The translations under genes and the position numbers were made by a program. From NCBI RefSeq assembly GCF_004570865.1, contig NZ_SPQS01000028.1, positions 1-64,000 on the forward strand: a stretch of DNA of 64,000 nt. The letters run 5' to 3'. The notes below the pieces were generated by a model that saw only the letters and a program-made list of their open reading frames with translations, searched no databases and had not been told where the DNA came from. This document shows positions 1 through 9,031 of the stretch, piece by piece (the stretch's first letter is position 1; each line of letters starts with the position of its first letter). This stretch comes from Bradyrhizobium frederickii. GTDB taxonomy: Bacteria > Pseudomonadota > Alphaproteobacteria > Rhizobiales > Xanthobacteraceae.

Positions 1-189
1 CATCAGCGCAAGAAGATCGAGATGAACTTCGCACACTTGAAGCGCATCCTGAAGCTTGGTCGGCTCCGATTGCGCGGCCCGCAAGGTGCCCAGGATGAGT
101 TTGTTCTAGCCGCCATCGCCCAGAATCTGAGGCGGTTTGCATCGCTGGTCGCACGACCCCCACCGGCTCAGGCTCTGCGCAGCGCGTAG
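1..189 (+). CDS. IS1182-type transposase, C-terminal fragment
   Basis: The open frame enters from the left edge and stops at TAG 187-189, giving 62 residues. It reads HQRKKIEMNFAHLKRILKLG and continues to AAIAQNLRRFASLVARPPP. The R-K-K-I-E-x-x-F-x-x-L-K block is the C-terminal acidic signature of DDE transposases, where the Glu is the third catalytic acid. The LRLRGPQGAQDEF stretch after it is typical of IS1182-group elements. The rest of the gene lies outside the window, so whether the element is intact cannot be judged. I could not identify the terminal inverted repeat in the roughly 150 bp that follow. Confidence 0.75.
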   Translation, partial: HQRKKIEMNFAHLKRILKLGRLRLRGPQGAQDEFVLAAIAQNLRRFASLVARPPPAQALRSA

Positions 190-340
190 CGTAGCGTCGA
201 AGTTGCGTAAAATGCGTCAGGGCCAGCGCTTCAGAGCGCGGCTCAACGAAGGGCCCAGCCAAATCCATTGCAGCCGACTTTTGCAACAAAATCGGCCAAC
301 AGGCGACCTTCGGCGGATCGGCGACACGGGAGCTCATATT

Positions 341-1651
341 TCAGGTAACGGCCGCGAACAAGCGCATGGGCTCAGCAAGACCTTTGAGCTCGGCCGGTCC
401 TTGGTCGACGAACTTGAGGCCGGCGCCCGCCACTAGGTCCTTTACAGTGTTCGAGGCGAGAACTTCACTCCCTTTCGCATGCTGAGCTACCCGTGCTGCG
501 ATGTGCACAGCGATGCCGCCGACATCATCGCCCATCATTTCGACCTCACCGGTGTGGACGCCGGCCCTCACTTCGAGATCGAGCGCCCGCACAGCGCTGA
601 CGATTTCCTGGGCGCAGCGGACAGCGCGCGCCGGGCCGTCGAACAGGGCCAGGAATCCATCACCCGTAGTCTTAACTTCACGGCCGCAATACCGCCCTAG
701 TTCCGAGCGCACCACCGCGTGATGGGCTTCCAAAGTTGAACGCCATTGCCTGTCGCCCATCAAGGAGGCTCTGCTTGTCGAGTCGACAATATCGGTGAAC
801 AGAACCGTCGAGAGGACGCGATCAGCCTCGATGGAAGGAGCCGAAACACCCATAAATTTTCTGATCTCCTCGACCAGCCGCTTCTGATCTCCCGACCATG
901 CGAGGTGATCATTACCCGGTAGTTCGACGTAGCGCGCATCAGAGATTCTCTCTCCAAGCTCGCGGCCGGCTTGCGCGCGAATGCGCACGTCGTCGCGGCG
1001 ATGCATCACCAACGTAGGAACACGGATCGACGGCAGGACCGCCGTCACGTCGATCTCGCGGTTCATGCGCATCAGGTTGATCACATCCGACGGACTGGCA
1101 GCCAAGCGCTCGAGCTTGGCGAAGCGCTCCATAGCACCGGGAATTGCGGCCGCCGACGGAGCGAAACTTGGTAGACTTTGGCCAGTTCCCCAAGTGCACC
1201 GGATATCACGCTCCAAGGCCGCAAAATCGTCAAATGGAACTGAGGCGCCTACCGTGCGCGCGTATGTGCCGAACAAGATCAGCCCGGCGACCCGCCCAGG
1301 ATAGGTCGCCGCGAACAAGATCGACATCGGCCCGCCCTCCGAGACACCGAACAAATAGGCCCTCTTAGAACCCGCGGCGTCGAGCACGGCTCGGATATCA
1401 TCGATTCTTTCATCCAGATGTGGAACACCGACGGCACGATCACTGAGACCCGTGCCGCGTTTGTCGAAGCGGATCAGCCGCGAGAAAGAGCCGAGGTCGT
1501 TGAAGAAACGAGCGGCGTCGGGAGTCTCCCACGACTGCTCGAGATGCGATACAAAGCCCGGCGTCATGAGTAAATCCGGACCGTCCTGTCCGCATATTTG
1601 GTACGCGACGAAGACCTCGCCGCTAGTCACATAGCGCGTCTCGACAACCAT
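341..1651 (-). CDS. Alpha/beta-hydrolase-adenylate/guanylate cyclase fusion
   Basis: This 436-residue protein has two domains. Residues about 1-265 are an alpha/beta-hydrolase with the nucleophile elbow GVSEG (Ser104), an acid around Asp220/221 and His249 in GNDHL. Residues about 283-436 are a class III nucleotide cyclase, with metal-binding Asp287 in FTDIVDST and Asp331 in KTTGDGF. The usual VNxAAR transition-state motif reads VHIAAR, so the Asn is replaced by His; activity and product (cAMP or cGMP) are therefore uncertain. No signal peptide or membrane segment is seen, so it is probably cytoplasmic. It is a close paralogue of the gene at 3491..4804. I infer that the hydrolase-like half senses or turns over a small ligand. 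Confidence 0.85.
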   Translation of the reverse strand: MVVETRYVTSGEVFVAYQICGQDGPDLLMTPGFVSHLEQSWETPDAARFFNDLGSFSRLIRFDKRGTGLSDRAVGVPHLDERIDDIRAVLDAAGSKRAYLFGVSEGGPMSILFAATYPGRVAGLILFGTYARTVGASVPFDDFAALERDIRCTWGTGQSLPSFAPSAAAIPGAMERFAKLERLAASPSDVINLMRMNREIDVTAVLPSIRVPTLVMHRRDDVRIRAQAGRELGERISDARYVELPGNDHLAWSGDQKRLVEEIRKFMGVSAPSIEADRVLSTVLFTDIVDSTSRASLMGDRQWRSTLEAHHAVVRSELGRYCGREVKTTGDGFLALFDGPARAVRCAQEIVSAVRALDLEVRAGVHTGEVEMMGDDVGGIAVHIAARVAQHAKGSEVLASNTVKDLVAGAGLKFVDQGPAELKGLAEPMRLFAAVT

Positions 1652-2041
1652 GGCTTCCCGCCAGCGTAGTCCCTTTGGGTTAGCCTACGGCTAATGGCCA
1701 AGCAGCGCAATTGAGCGGCTCATTGGGTTACCGTGGCGATAGCTGCTAGACTGCCCATGTGTGCGGCGCACCTTAGCCGGAACATTTCCGAGGTCGGCTT
1801 TAGCTCAGAGGCGGCAGCTCAGCGGCCATCGCCGTGTTCAGCTACGGACCACGCGGGCGTCGCAGCCATCCTCGAACCTGGTCCGTTCGCACCTCGCAAG
1901 CCTTCTCAAGCCGTAGAAACAGGAGCAGCTTGAAGGCTCGGCTTGGACACCGCCAAGAAGTAAAGCAGAGGCAAGGGAACGCTGCGCGACAACGCGGTCC
2001 CGCAGCAAAGTACATTCATCTCGAAGCGCAAAGTTGCCCAA
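1652..2041. other. Non-coding gap
   Basis: About 390 bp lie between the start of the cyclase fusion and the stop of the NTF2-fold gene. Short open frames occur on both strands, but none has a recognisable domain, a good ribosome-binding site or a conserved-looking sequence. It may carry the promoter of the leftward cyclase gene. Confidence 0.4.
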
Positions 2042-2518
2042 CTATTTTGGTGGACTGTCAGCGTTCCAGGTGTCTCGCCAATACAGCCATTTGCCGCCGA
2101 CCTTTTTCGATACCGACAAGAACTTGCCGGTCTCGACAACATTGCCCGTCTTATCCTTGACTGTATAGGAGCCCGAAGACCAACCCAGATTGCCGTTTGC
2201 GCCGCCATCCTGTTTGTCGCCGAAACTGAACACAAGACCGGCTTTGGCTACGTCCGACGCCATGTTCGCCAGGGAGGTGCGAATGGCGTCGCGGCCTGTG
2301 ACAGCCGGCGCATTGGGTGGCATCAGAACTGCGCGTTCGTCGTACAACTTCGCCATCGCATCGCCATCGGCGGCGGTGAAGCCTTTCAGCCACGCCTGAT
2401 CAGCGGCATGGAGAGCCTTCACTTCCGCGTCTGGTCCGGCGGCCCAGGTCGGTAAGACGTCAGCGGAGAACATTATGAAGCACGCTATGACATTTGCGGC
2501 CCGGACTGCTGTGCGCAT
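2042..2518 (-). CDS. Secreted DUF4440/SnoaL-like (NTF2-fold) protein
   Basis: This 158-residue protein has an N-terminal hydrophobic stretch ending in TWAAG, which looks like a Sec signal peptide, so it is probably periplasmic. The mature part has the layout of a DUF4440/SnoaL-like cone fold. An opening helix (VKALHAADQAWLKGFTAADG) precedes LYDERAVLMPPNAPAVTGRDAI, and the protein ends in strands with GKWLYWRDTWN. Members bind or convert small hydrophobic ligands, but the substrate cannot be told from sequence. The ATG is well supported by GGAGGG six bases upstream. It is one of three NTF2-fold genes scattered among the cyclase genes in this island. Confidence 0.75.
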   Translation of the reverse strand: MRTAVRAANVIACFIMFSADVLPTWAAGPDAEVKALHAADQAWLKGFTAADGDAMAKLYDERAVLMPPNAPAVTGRDAIRTSLANMASDVAKAGLVFSFGDKQDGGANGNLGWSSGSYTVKDKTGNVVETGKFLSVSKKVGGKWLYWRDTWNADSPPK

Positions 2519-2699
2519 GGTTGTCCCTCCAGGTTGATGTCGGTTCGTTCAAGATATCACTTCGTGCACCCGAGGTAAGGCGGTTCCAGCGGAGTGCTCC
2601 CTACCGCCCTACTACCGGTGATGAAAAGCTCCGGGCGCTGCTGTGAGAGAGGAATTCCGCAAGCTGACGACGTCACGCGGGGAGGCGCAGGTCGCGTGC

Positions 2700-3198
2700 C
2701 TAATCGGAATAGATTGGTGATCCTGGTGCTCCACTTTGTTCCCGAAGCGGCCAAGGCAGTCGGTGAGACGAGTCGCGTCGTTCGGTCGGGGGACGTGGTC
2801 GCGGCAACTGTGTGGGACCATCTCGGCGGGATGCCCGGCATGCGTATGATGAGCGACACAGTGGCGGCACTCAGCGAAGGAGGGCGCCAGCTGCGGAGTC
2901 GCTATTGCTTCCAACCGATGATGCAGCCGGGCGAAATGAAGCGGACCTTTTTCGATCAGGGTCTCGTGAACATTACGGAAACGCAGTTGATGATCCGCAT
3001 GGACTACCAAAGCTTTGAAGACTACTGGGCGCCGATTGCTGCGGGTGAAGGCCCGCTAGGCAAGTTTGTGGCAACCCTCGGTGCCTGGAGCGAGCACGCA
3101 CCGACGCAGCGGTGCGCGATGCCTACGAAGCCGGCCGGCCCGACGGCCCGAGGTCCTTTGCGAACATGGCGTGGGCCTGCCGGGGCATTGTTCCCTAA
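2700..3198 (+). pseudogene. Decayed class I SAM-dependent methyltransferase
   Basis: From about 2715 one frame reads VLHFVPEAAKAVGETSRVVR, then VAATVWDHLGGMPGMRMM. This matches the second half of a class I methyltransferase, after the SAM-binding glycine loop. At about 3085-3090 the homology moves to another frame: ERARTDAAVRDAYEAGRPDG, then RSFANMAWACRGIVP with a stop at 3196-3198. The N-terminal SAM-binding region is missing or unrecognisable. One frameshift plus a lost 5' half makes this a remnant. If only the first frame is read, the product is a 208-residue protein with a meaningless tail. Confidence 0.75.
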
Positions 3199-3490
3199 AG
3201 CCGGCGACCAACCGACCTAAGGGGTAGCGTTCAATTCGCTGTTCTTTGTCGCATGAAAACTCGGGCCCGCCTTCTGTGTGCGGGCTGCGGTAAAAGTCGG
3301 CTAAGGCTCAAAGGCTGCCTTCGCCAGCTTCCAGGAGTTGGTCGGATCTCCTCTCCGAAGCGACCCTTGGGACGCCCTCAGCGGAAGTCAGTAACGGGCC
3401 AACAGGCGACCTGCAGACTTGCTGTTTTTCAATCGTCGGGTCAGGCTTCAGGACTGGCAGGGCAAATCCCGTCAAGCAGTGAGGACACCA

Positions 3491-4804
3491 ATGCAACCGG
3501 CTACGCAATACGCCAAAAGCGGTGACGTTCACATCGCCTACCAGTTGTTTGGCAGTGGCCCGGTAAATCTGGTTATGGTTCCGGGGTTCGTGTCGAATGT
3601 CGAGAATTATTGGGAGGAGCCCGATCTCGCTCGCTTCTTGACCCGCTTGGGTAGCTACGCACGAGTGGTAACTTTCGACAAGCGCGGGACCGGCATGTCG
3701 GATCGTGGCGGAGAGCTCCCCGGCTTGGACCAGCGTATGGATGATCTTCGAGCCGTCATGGACGCTGCCGGCATGGAGCAGGCGGCACTCTTTGGGATTT
3801 CTGAAGGCGCTCCGCTGTCCGTCTTGTTTGCCGCAACCTATCCCGACCGCTGCCGCGCGCTGATACTCTACGGCAGCTTTTCACGATTTTCCTACTGGTT
3901 TCCGACCAAGCAGGCACTCGAAGCGTTCTTCGGCTACGTTGAGCAGGCATGGGGTACGGGAGGAAGCGTGCAGAAATTCGCGCCTTCGCGCGCAAACGAC
4001 GCCGCTTTTCAACGCTGGTGGGGCCGTAACGAGCGTCTTGGTGCCAGCCCTGCCGCCGTGAAGGCTCTCATGAGCATGAACAGTCAAATTGAAATCAGCG
4101 GCATTCTTCCGGCGGTTCGAGTACCAACCCTCGTGATCCACCGGACTGGAGACAAAACTGTGAGTGTAGAAGGTGGGCGCGATGTGGCGGCGCACATTCC
4201 TGGAGCCCGTCTTTTTGAGTTGCCCGGAAGCGACCATATCTTCTACGTGGGAGAAAACGCAGACGAAATTTCCGATGCGATCGAGGAATTTTTAACTGGC
4301 TCAAGGTCTCCGGTCTCGGTTGACCGCGTCCTCGCCACAGTTCTCTTCACCGATATTGTAGGTTCAACCGAGAAAGCCGCTGCACTTGGCGATCAACGCT
4401 GGCGCGACCTTCTCGACGGCCATCACGCGACGATTCGGCGCAACCTCGCACGCTTTCGAGGCCATGAAGTGAAAACTACTGGAGACGGTTTTCTCGCCAC
4501 CTTTGACGGCCCAGCCCGCGGTGTTCGCTGCGCTTGCGCTATTGTCGAGGACATGAGACCGCTTGGGATCGAGGTCCGTGCCGGGCTTCATACAGGCGAG
4601 TGCGAAATGATCGGTAGTGATGTTGGCGGTATTGCTGTTCACATAGGCGCGCGGGTCGCCGCGCTTGCCGCCAGCAGCGAGGTTTTGGTTTCGAGCACAG
4701 TCAAAGATCTAGTGGCCGGCTCTGGTTTGCGCTTTAACGATCGGGGCATCCGATCCCTTAAGGGAATCCCCGGTGAGTGGCGCATCTATGCAGTGGAGCG
4801 ATAG
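3491..4804 (+). CDS. Alpha/beta-hydrolase-adenylate/guanylate cyclase fusion
   Basis: I chose the ATG at 3491 because GAGGA lies five bases before it. The 437-residue product then aligns end to end with the 436-residue paralogue at 341..1651. Residues about 1-265 form an alpha/beta-hydrolase (elbow GISEG with Ser104, acid in IHRTGDKT, His in GSDHIFY). Residues about 284-437 form a class III cyclase (FTDIVGST, KTTGDGFLATFDG). The motif normally reading VNxAAR is VHIGAR, again with His for Asn, so this is a property of the clade and not a chance mutation. The protein is probably soluble. An upstream in-frame start at 3419 has no comparable ribosome-binding site. Confidence 0.85.
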   Translation: MQPATQYAKSGDVHIAYQLFGSGPVNLVMVPGFVSNVENYWEEPDLARFLTRLGSYARVVTFDKRGTGMSDRGGELPGLDQRMDDLRAVMDAAGMEQAALFGISEGAPLSVLFAATYPDRCRALILYGSFSRFSYWFPTKQALEAFFGYVEQAWGTGGSVQKFAPSRANDAAFQRWWGRNERLGASPAAVKALMSMNSQIEISGILPAVRVPTLVIHRTGDKTVSVEGGRDVAAHIPGARLFELPGSDHIFYVGENADEISDAIEEFLTGSRSPVSVDRVLATVLFTDIVGSTEKAAALGDQRWRDLLDGHHATIRRNLARFRGHEVKTTGDGFLATFDGPARGVRCACAIVEDMRPLGIEVRAGLHTGECEMIGSDVGGIAVHIGARVAALAASSEVLVSSTVKDLVAGSGLRFNDRGIRSLKGIPGEWRIYAVER

Positions 4805-5150
4805 AGACGCCTCCCGGCCTTACATGGTCTGCAATGGGTCGGAAGCGGCCCTCAACGAAATTGCCGTGAAGGTCAGCTAAGGGGCAGAAGCGGACCTTAA
4901 CGAGATTGCCGTGAAGGTCAGCTACGGGCCCAACCGGCGACATCGCGGGCGCCCCCTCCAAGATTTGGATCTCCTTAGTTTGATCGGTCAATAGACCTGA
5001 CACAACTAAAGCGCGCGTATTGCCGAATTTTCCCGGCTGTTGCCACCTAGGCACACCGCCCGCTGATTGAATCAGCTAGCTTCAGGCTGGAATGCGGGAC
5101 ACCAAAAGAACCGGCGTCGTTTGGGCTGAAACGTGGATGGAGCGAAAGTA
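4805..5150. other. Non-coding gap before the porin gene
   Basis: About 346 bp separate the cyclase stop from the porin ATG. The first part holds a 45-bp tandem repeat (listed separately). The remainder should contain the porin promoter, but I see no clear -35/-10 pair. Confidence 0.4.
4842..4931. repeat. Tandem repeat, 2 x 45 bp, of a dispersed intergenic element
   Basis: Two adjacent 45-bp units (4842-4886 and 4887-4931) both begin GAAGCGG and share ATTGCCGTGAAGGTCAGCTA; they differ at a few positions. Related pieces occur at about 3376-3412 and 294-309 (both contain GGCCAACAGGCGACCT). Weaker resemblance is seen at about 6940-6970 and 9300-9345. These look like fragments of a dispersed Bradyrhizobium intergenic element and not coding sequence. 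Confidence 0.7.
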
Positions 5151-5915
5151 ATGAAGAAGATTTTGTTAAGTGGCGTGGCTTTGCTGGCAGTGAGCATGGC
5201 GGCACCTGCATCAGCGGCTGATCTGGCGGCTAAGCCTTACGTCAAGGCCCCGCCCCCGGTAGTCGCGCCGATCTATGATTGGACCGGTTTCTACATCGGC
5301 GCCAACGGCGGTTGGGGGCAAAGCCACGGTTGTGTGGATTTCGTGACGCCCGCAGGGACAGTCGCAGGTGGTTGCGCGGATCGCTCCGGGGGCCTCGCGG
5401 GCGGACAGATCGGGTACCGCTGGCAAACCAATCAATTTGTGCTCGGCTTAGAAGCGCAAGGAGATTGGGCCGAAATCAAGAACACGCGCGTCAGTCTGAT
5501 CGATCCATTGATTTCGACTACAGGCAAGATTGACGCCATCGGGCTCTTCACGGCGCAACTCGGTTGGGCGTGGAACGCCTCGCTATTCTACGTGAAGGGT
5601 GGTGCGGCCGTGACGCGCAATCGGTTCGATATATTCAACAACGTCACCGGGGTCGGCCTAGCATCGGCTGGCCACACGCGCTGGGGCGGCGCCCTTGGCG
5701 TCGGCTGGGAGTACGGCTTCACGCCCAACTGGTCGTTCGGTATCGAATACGACCATCTCTGGATGGGGCGTGACAACGCCGGCTTCGCAGGCGTGGTTAC
5801 TCCCGGAGGGTTTGTCCTCACGGGCAGCGGGGTCAGCCAGGATGTGGACATGGTCACGCTTCGGTTGAACTACCGCTTCGGTGGATACGGCGCACCGGTC
5901 GCGGCCAGATACTGA
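5151..5915 (+). CDS. Outer-membrane beta-barrel porin (Omp25/Omp31 type)
   Basis: Starting at ATG 5151, with GGATGGAG just upstream, the product has 254 residues. MKKILLSGVALLAVSMAAPA is a Sec signal peptide with cleavage expected after ASA. The mature protein starts with the Pro-rich linker KAPPPVVAPIYDW and then TGFYIGANGGWG, the hallmark of the rhizobial Omp25/Omp31/RopB family. Alternating amphipathic strands follow, and the C-terminus LRLNYRFGGYGAPVAARY fits an eight-stranded barrel. A GTG 18 bases upstream is in frame but adds no signal-like sequence. It is a single-gene unit, closed by the terminator at 5937. These proteins usually have structural or permeability roles in the outer membrane. 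Confidence 0.9.
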   Translation: MKKILLSGVALLAVSMAAPASAADLAAKPYVKAPPPVVAPIYDWTGFYIGANGGWGQSHGCVDFVTPAGTVAGGCADRSGGLAGGQIGYRWQTNQFVLGLEAQGDWAEIKNTRVSLIDPLISTTGKIDAIGLFTAQLGWAWNASLFYVKGGAAVTRNRFDIFNNVTGVGLASAGHTRWGGALGVGWEYGFTPNWSFGIEYDHLWMGRDNAGFAGVVTPGGFVLTGSGVSQDVDMVTLRLNYRFGGYGAPVAARY

Positions 5916-5936
5916 TCACCTCTATCTTCGCAAACC

Positions 5937-5962
5937 AAAGCCCCGGCACGCCGGGGCTTTTC
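5937..5962 (+). terminator. Rho-independent terminator of the porin gene
   Basis: A perfect 10-bp stem AAAGCCCCGG / CCGGGGCTTT encloses the loop CACG and is followed by TTCT. It lies 21 bp after the porin stop codon. Confidence 0.9.
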
Positions 5963-6030
5963 TGTGGTTATGATTTTCTTGGCCTTTGCTACCTTGCGGT
6001 GTCTAAGTTGGAAGAGCACGTTCGACCGCA

Positions 6031-6677
6031 TCAATCATCGCGGCCACATTCGTTAAGCAGCAATCCGAGCCGCTGAGCTATCGTGACCAGCTCGGCCAGA
6101 GACTGCACCTTCATCTTCTCCGTCACTCGATGACGATGTGCCTTGATTGTCCGCTCCGTCGCTCCCAATTCAGACGCGATCTGCTTGTTGAGTCTTCCGC
6201 GCACGACAAGCTCGAATACCTGCCTTCACGCGCAGTCAGTGTCGCCAGCAGCGCCTGCATCTGCTGCAGCCCGCGTCGCGCGTTAAGCATAATTGCGTGG
6301 CGGGCCACTGCCTGTTCAATGGCGCCGAGCAACTGTTCCGGTGTGACCGGCTTGGTGAGGAAGTCCTCGCCACCCGCTTTTATGGTCCGCACGGTGGTGG
6401 GAATATCTTTGTAGCCAGTGAGGAAGATGATTGGTAGCGCGAAGTTGAGTGCCTTCAATTGCTGTTGCAGCTCTGGACCGCTCATTTCTGGCAGGCGCAC
6501 GTCAAGTAGGATGCAGCCTGGCACCTCGTCATTCGGCAAGCGATCCAGCAGGTGCTGGGCCGAAGGATAAGCCAAAACCTCATACCCAAATCTCGTCAAG
6601 ACAGCCTCTACCGCCTTACGGAAGGTCGCATTGTCATCGACGATGTGAACGATCCTACGATCACCCCCTGAAGGCAC
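6031..6677 (-). pseudogene. FixJ-type response regulator, frameshifted before its HTH
   Basis: The receiver domain reads IVHIVDDNATFRKAVEAVL, with the phospho-acceptor in CILLDVRLPEM and the conserved Lys in FLTKPV. After LTARE, at about 6219-6225, the frame is off by one base and the product ends early at 6123. In the next frame the expected LuxR-type domain is intact: VFELVVRGRLNKQIASELGA, then TERTIKAHRHRVTEKM, to a stop at 6031-6033. Restoring one base would give a normal protein of about 215 residues from GTG 6677 (GGGGAC upstream). Either this is a real frameshift that separates receiver from DNA-binding domain, or it is a sequencing error. The cognate kinase is not visible nearby. Confidence 0.8.
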
Positions 6678-7240
6678 TGCTTGGTCCCCAGCCAAAAGAA
6701 AGTTATTGCACCGTCTGCCCTCGGTGGTCCGTCTAATAGTGGACGGCCGGACAATCAGATCAAGCGCCAGTCTGGAATAGGGGAAATCCAAAAACGCGGG
6801 GCGCAGAACCCGACGGCCAAGTTGGTTAGACGATCCTGTCCGCGCCACGCAAGCGAGCACGAAGTGGATGTCTGGTTCGGGTCACCGGCCGACTTCCGAA
6901 CCGACTTGAGCGGTCGGCTTATCTCCTGAAGGCAGCCATAGCGGCCCCGTCAGCGAACGGCGGCAACGGGCCCACAAGCAGACTTGGCACGGAGTGTCTT
7001 CCACTCCGAGAGCCCGCTTCCATCGCTCTCCGGCCGCATCGCGGATTCGGTCGACCATCTGGTATGTCTTTGCATCCGAACTCTGATTGAGTTGAGTTCA
7101 CTTTTGAGGAACGATCAGCCGGTCCGCCCGTGGAGGCGCCGCGCTGCTTCCACTAATAAGCTGTCGGGCATAGAACGCTTCCACTACTCTGCACGGGACC
7201 GGGGCGGCGCCCCACCGTAGGGGGCGCCGCCCGACTGCTG
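6678..7240. other. Non-coding gap
   Basis: About 560 bp lie between the regulator start and the haloperoxidase stop. Several unrelated short frames occur, none convincing. A piece resembling the dispersed element at 4842 appears near 6940-6970. Confidence 0.4.
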
Positions 7241-9031
7241 TCAGATCGTCAAGCGGCTGCCGTCAAAGCGCGTGAAGGAGAAGCCGTCGAAAGGTTCGCG
7301 GAGGGTCATGCGCTCGTCCCGCAGCATGCCGATAGCCACTTCTTCGCCGATCGCCATTGACGCCGAAGCGTCGGAACGCCAGTGGATGCCCGCCCAATTC
7401 CGTCCGAACCCGAAATTCACGGCGAGCTTGTTCAACTCTCCACCAACCGTGAGTGGCGCCCCGGTATAGGGCACGAGCCTCGTCGGGTCGGCCGGATCGG
7501 GCTGTACCGGGTTGACGATGACGCGGCTCTCGTCGAAAAACGCCTTCAATATGGTAGCTGTGACGGCACCGACGCCCGTGGCACCGCCGGGATAGGTGGA
7601 GTGAAGGGGCGCAGCGTCTGGGTAAGTTTGTGACAAAAGATAAGTGCCGTATTTGGCTTTACTGCGATTGAGGGCTTCCGATTTCAGGAAGCTATCATGC
7701 AGCGGGTAATCGCTCACGCCATTGGCGAGCCGATGGTACGCCAGACCACCGTAGGCTTCCGGTCGCAAAGCCCGGTGCACGAAATACTTCTGCCAGTAGG
7801 CCGCGCGGACGGAGTTGCTGATCGCCGTGGCGAGTAATGCCTGCACATAGGCCAGCCCGAAGGTGGCACCCGCAGGTCCCTGTGTTTTCGATTTCCGATA
7901 CGGGTCAGACGGGTAGGAGATGGGCTCCGCCAGTGGATACATTCCGGAGTACCGTTGATCCGCTCCACCGCCGGGGGTCGCAAGCATCAGCGCTGCCGCC
8001 CACCCGAGTGCGGGGCCAGCGCGGACATACTCCGCGAGATCTCTTCCTGTGGTGATGTATCGCGGTGTCGAGTCAAACTGCAACCGGCGTTTCGGTGCGG
8101 CGCCGTTCTGAATCGCCAGCCACTCCTCATAGTCGGTCAGGAATTCGTTGGCCGGCAACGCGGTGCGGATTGAAGCACTGATCCACTGTGCGCCATAAGG
8201 CACGTCCCGGAGCAGGAATTGCGAGATCAGTGGGCCATCCAAAACGCCTGGAGGTGTGACCGAGCGGCCCTTTGAGTCGGTAGCGTCGAAATAAAGCGCA
8301 TTAGCACGGAACAGCGTACCCGGCGTGACCCGCCCACCAGACTTAGGCCCGCGGAAATCGGCGAGCTTGTTGAGCTCCTCGGTTGCTGCAAGGACGTCTC
8401 GATTGGAGGTGTCGTCGCGCAACTCGGTAAGCGGAACGTCACGAAGCAGGGATTGCCAATATACTTCGACCGCCTCGCCGCCGCGCTCCGCGCTTGCTAG
8501 GGTTGGCGCCGGCGGAATCGCAACCTGGGTGGGGTTTATGCCGCTGAGACTGACAGCTAACGTGCCGACGGGATTGACCAGCTTGCGCGTGCCGCCGAGC
8601 GGGATACTTTCGAAATCAGCGGGATCGCCCGATTGGCAAGCGGCATAGAGCGCCTGCCATGCCAGCTGCTCCACTTCGCCGCGTTTGTCGTGCGGCAGAC
8701 CGCGTGAATCCGAACCGATCTTATTGGTATAGCGCGCCTCATCGCCATTCGTCGGGTGCATCGCGATAGGAATTTTCTCGTTGTTCCGCGCGCAGGCTTC
8801 TCGAATTTCTAAGGCGCGGCGCTTGAAAGCGGCGTCAAGCGGTCGCGGGTCCGTGCTCACAGGCTCGGCCGCGGCCGCTGCAATCCCGAGCATATTAGGT
8901 GGAGATGCAATCATGGCGGCGCCAGCCGCGATGCCGGCGCTGCCGAGCAGCGAGCGGCGAGTGACCGGGGCGGTCGGCGGGGCCGGCGGTGCTAGGTTCG
9001 ATTCAATCGGAATGGTGGGGTGGTCAACCAT
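7241..9031 (-). CDS. Vanadium-dependent haloperoxidase family protein, Tat-exported
   Basis: The ATG at 9031 has GAAGGAG nine bases upstream and gives 596 residues. TRRSLLGSAGIAAGAA (Arg25-Arg26) is a twin-arginine signal, so a folded protein is exported to the periplasm. The C-terminal half follows algal and bacterial vanadium bromoperoxidases, with Lys415 and Arg423 in KYFVHRALRPEA and Arg544...His550 in GRNWAGIHWRSD for vanadate binding. The central loop, normally YPSGHA with the acid-base His, reads HSTYPGGATGVG (477-488); the His appears deleted. Haloperoxidase activity is therefore doubtful, and a phosphatase-like or inactive protein is possible. Family members oxidise halides with H2O2. 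It is flanked by non-coding DNA and appears monocistronic. Confidence 0.8.
   Translation of the reverse strand: MVDHPTIPIESNLAPPAPPTAPVTRRSLLGSAGIAAGAAMIASPPNMLGIAAAAAEPVSTDPRPLDAAFKRRALEIREACARNNEKIPIAMHPTNGDEARYTNKIGSDSRGLPHDKRGEVEQLAWQALYAACQSGDPADFESIPLGGTRKLVNPVGTLAVSLSGINPTQVAIPPAPTLASAERGGEAVEVYWQSLLRDVPLTELRDDTSNRDVLAATEELNKLADFRGPKSGGRVTPGTLFRANALYFDATDSKGRSVTPPGVLDGPLISQFLLRDVPYGAQWISASIRTALPANEFLTDYEEWLAIQNGAAPKRRLQFDSTPRYITTGRDLAEYVRAGPALGWAAALMLATPGGGADQRYSGMYPLAEPISYPSDPYRKSKTQGPAGATFGLAYVQALLATAISNSVRAAYWQKYFVHRALRPEAYGGLAYHRLANGVSDYPLHDSFLKSEALNRSKAKYGTYLLSQTYPDAAPLHSTYPGGATGVGAVTATILKAFFDESRVIVNPVQPDPADPTRLVPYTGAPLTVGGELNKLAVNFGFGRNWAGIHWRSDASASMAIGEEVAIGMLRDERMTLREPFDGFSFTRFDGSRLTI

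Noticed and set aside
6123..6860. The uncorrected 245-residue regulator frame as a complete protein
   Set aside because: Its C-terminus after LTARE is unrelated to any fold, while the true HTH is intact in the next frame; its N-terminal 60 residues precede the receiver without homology.
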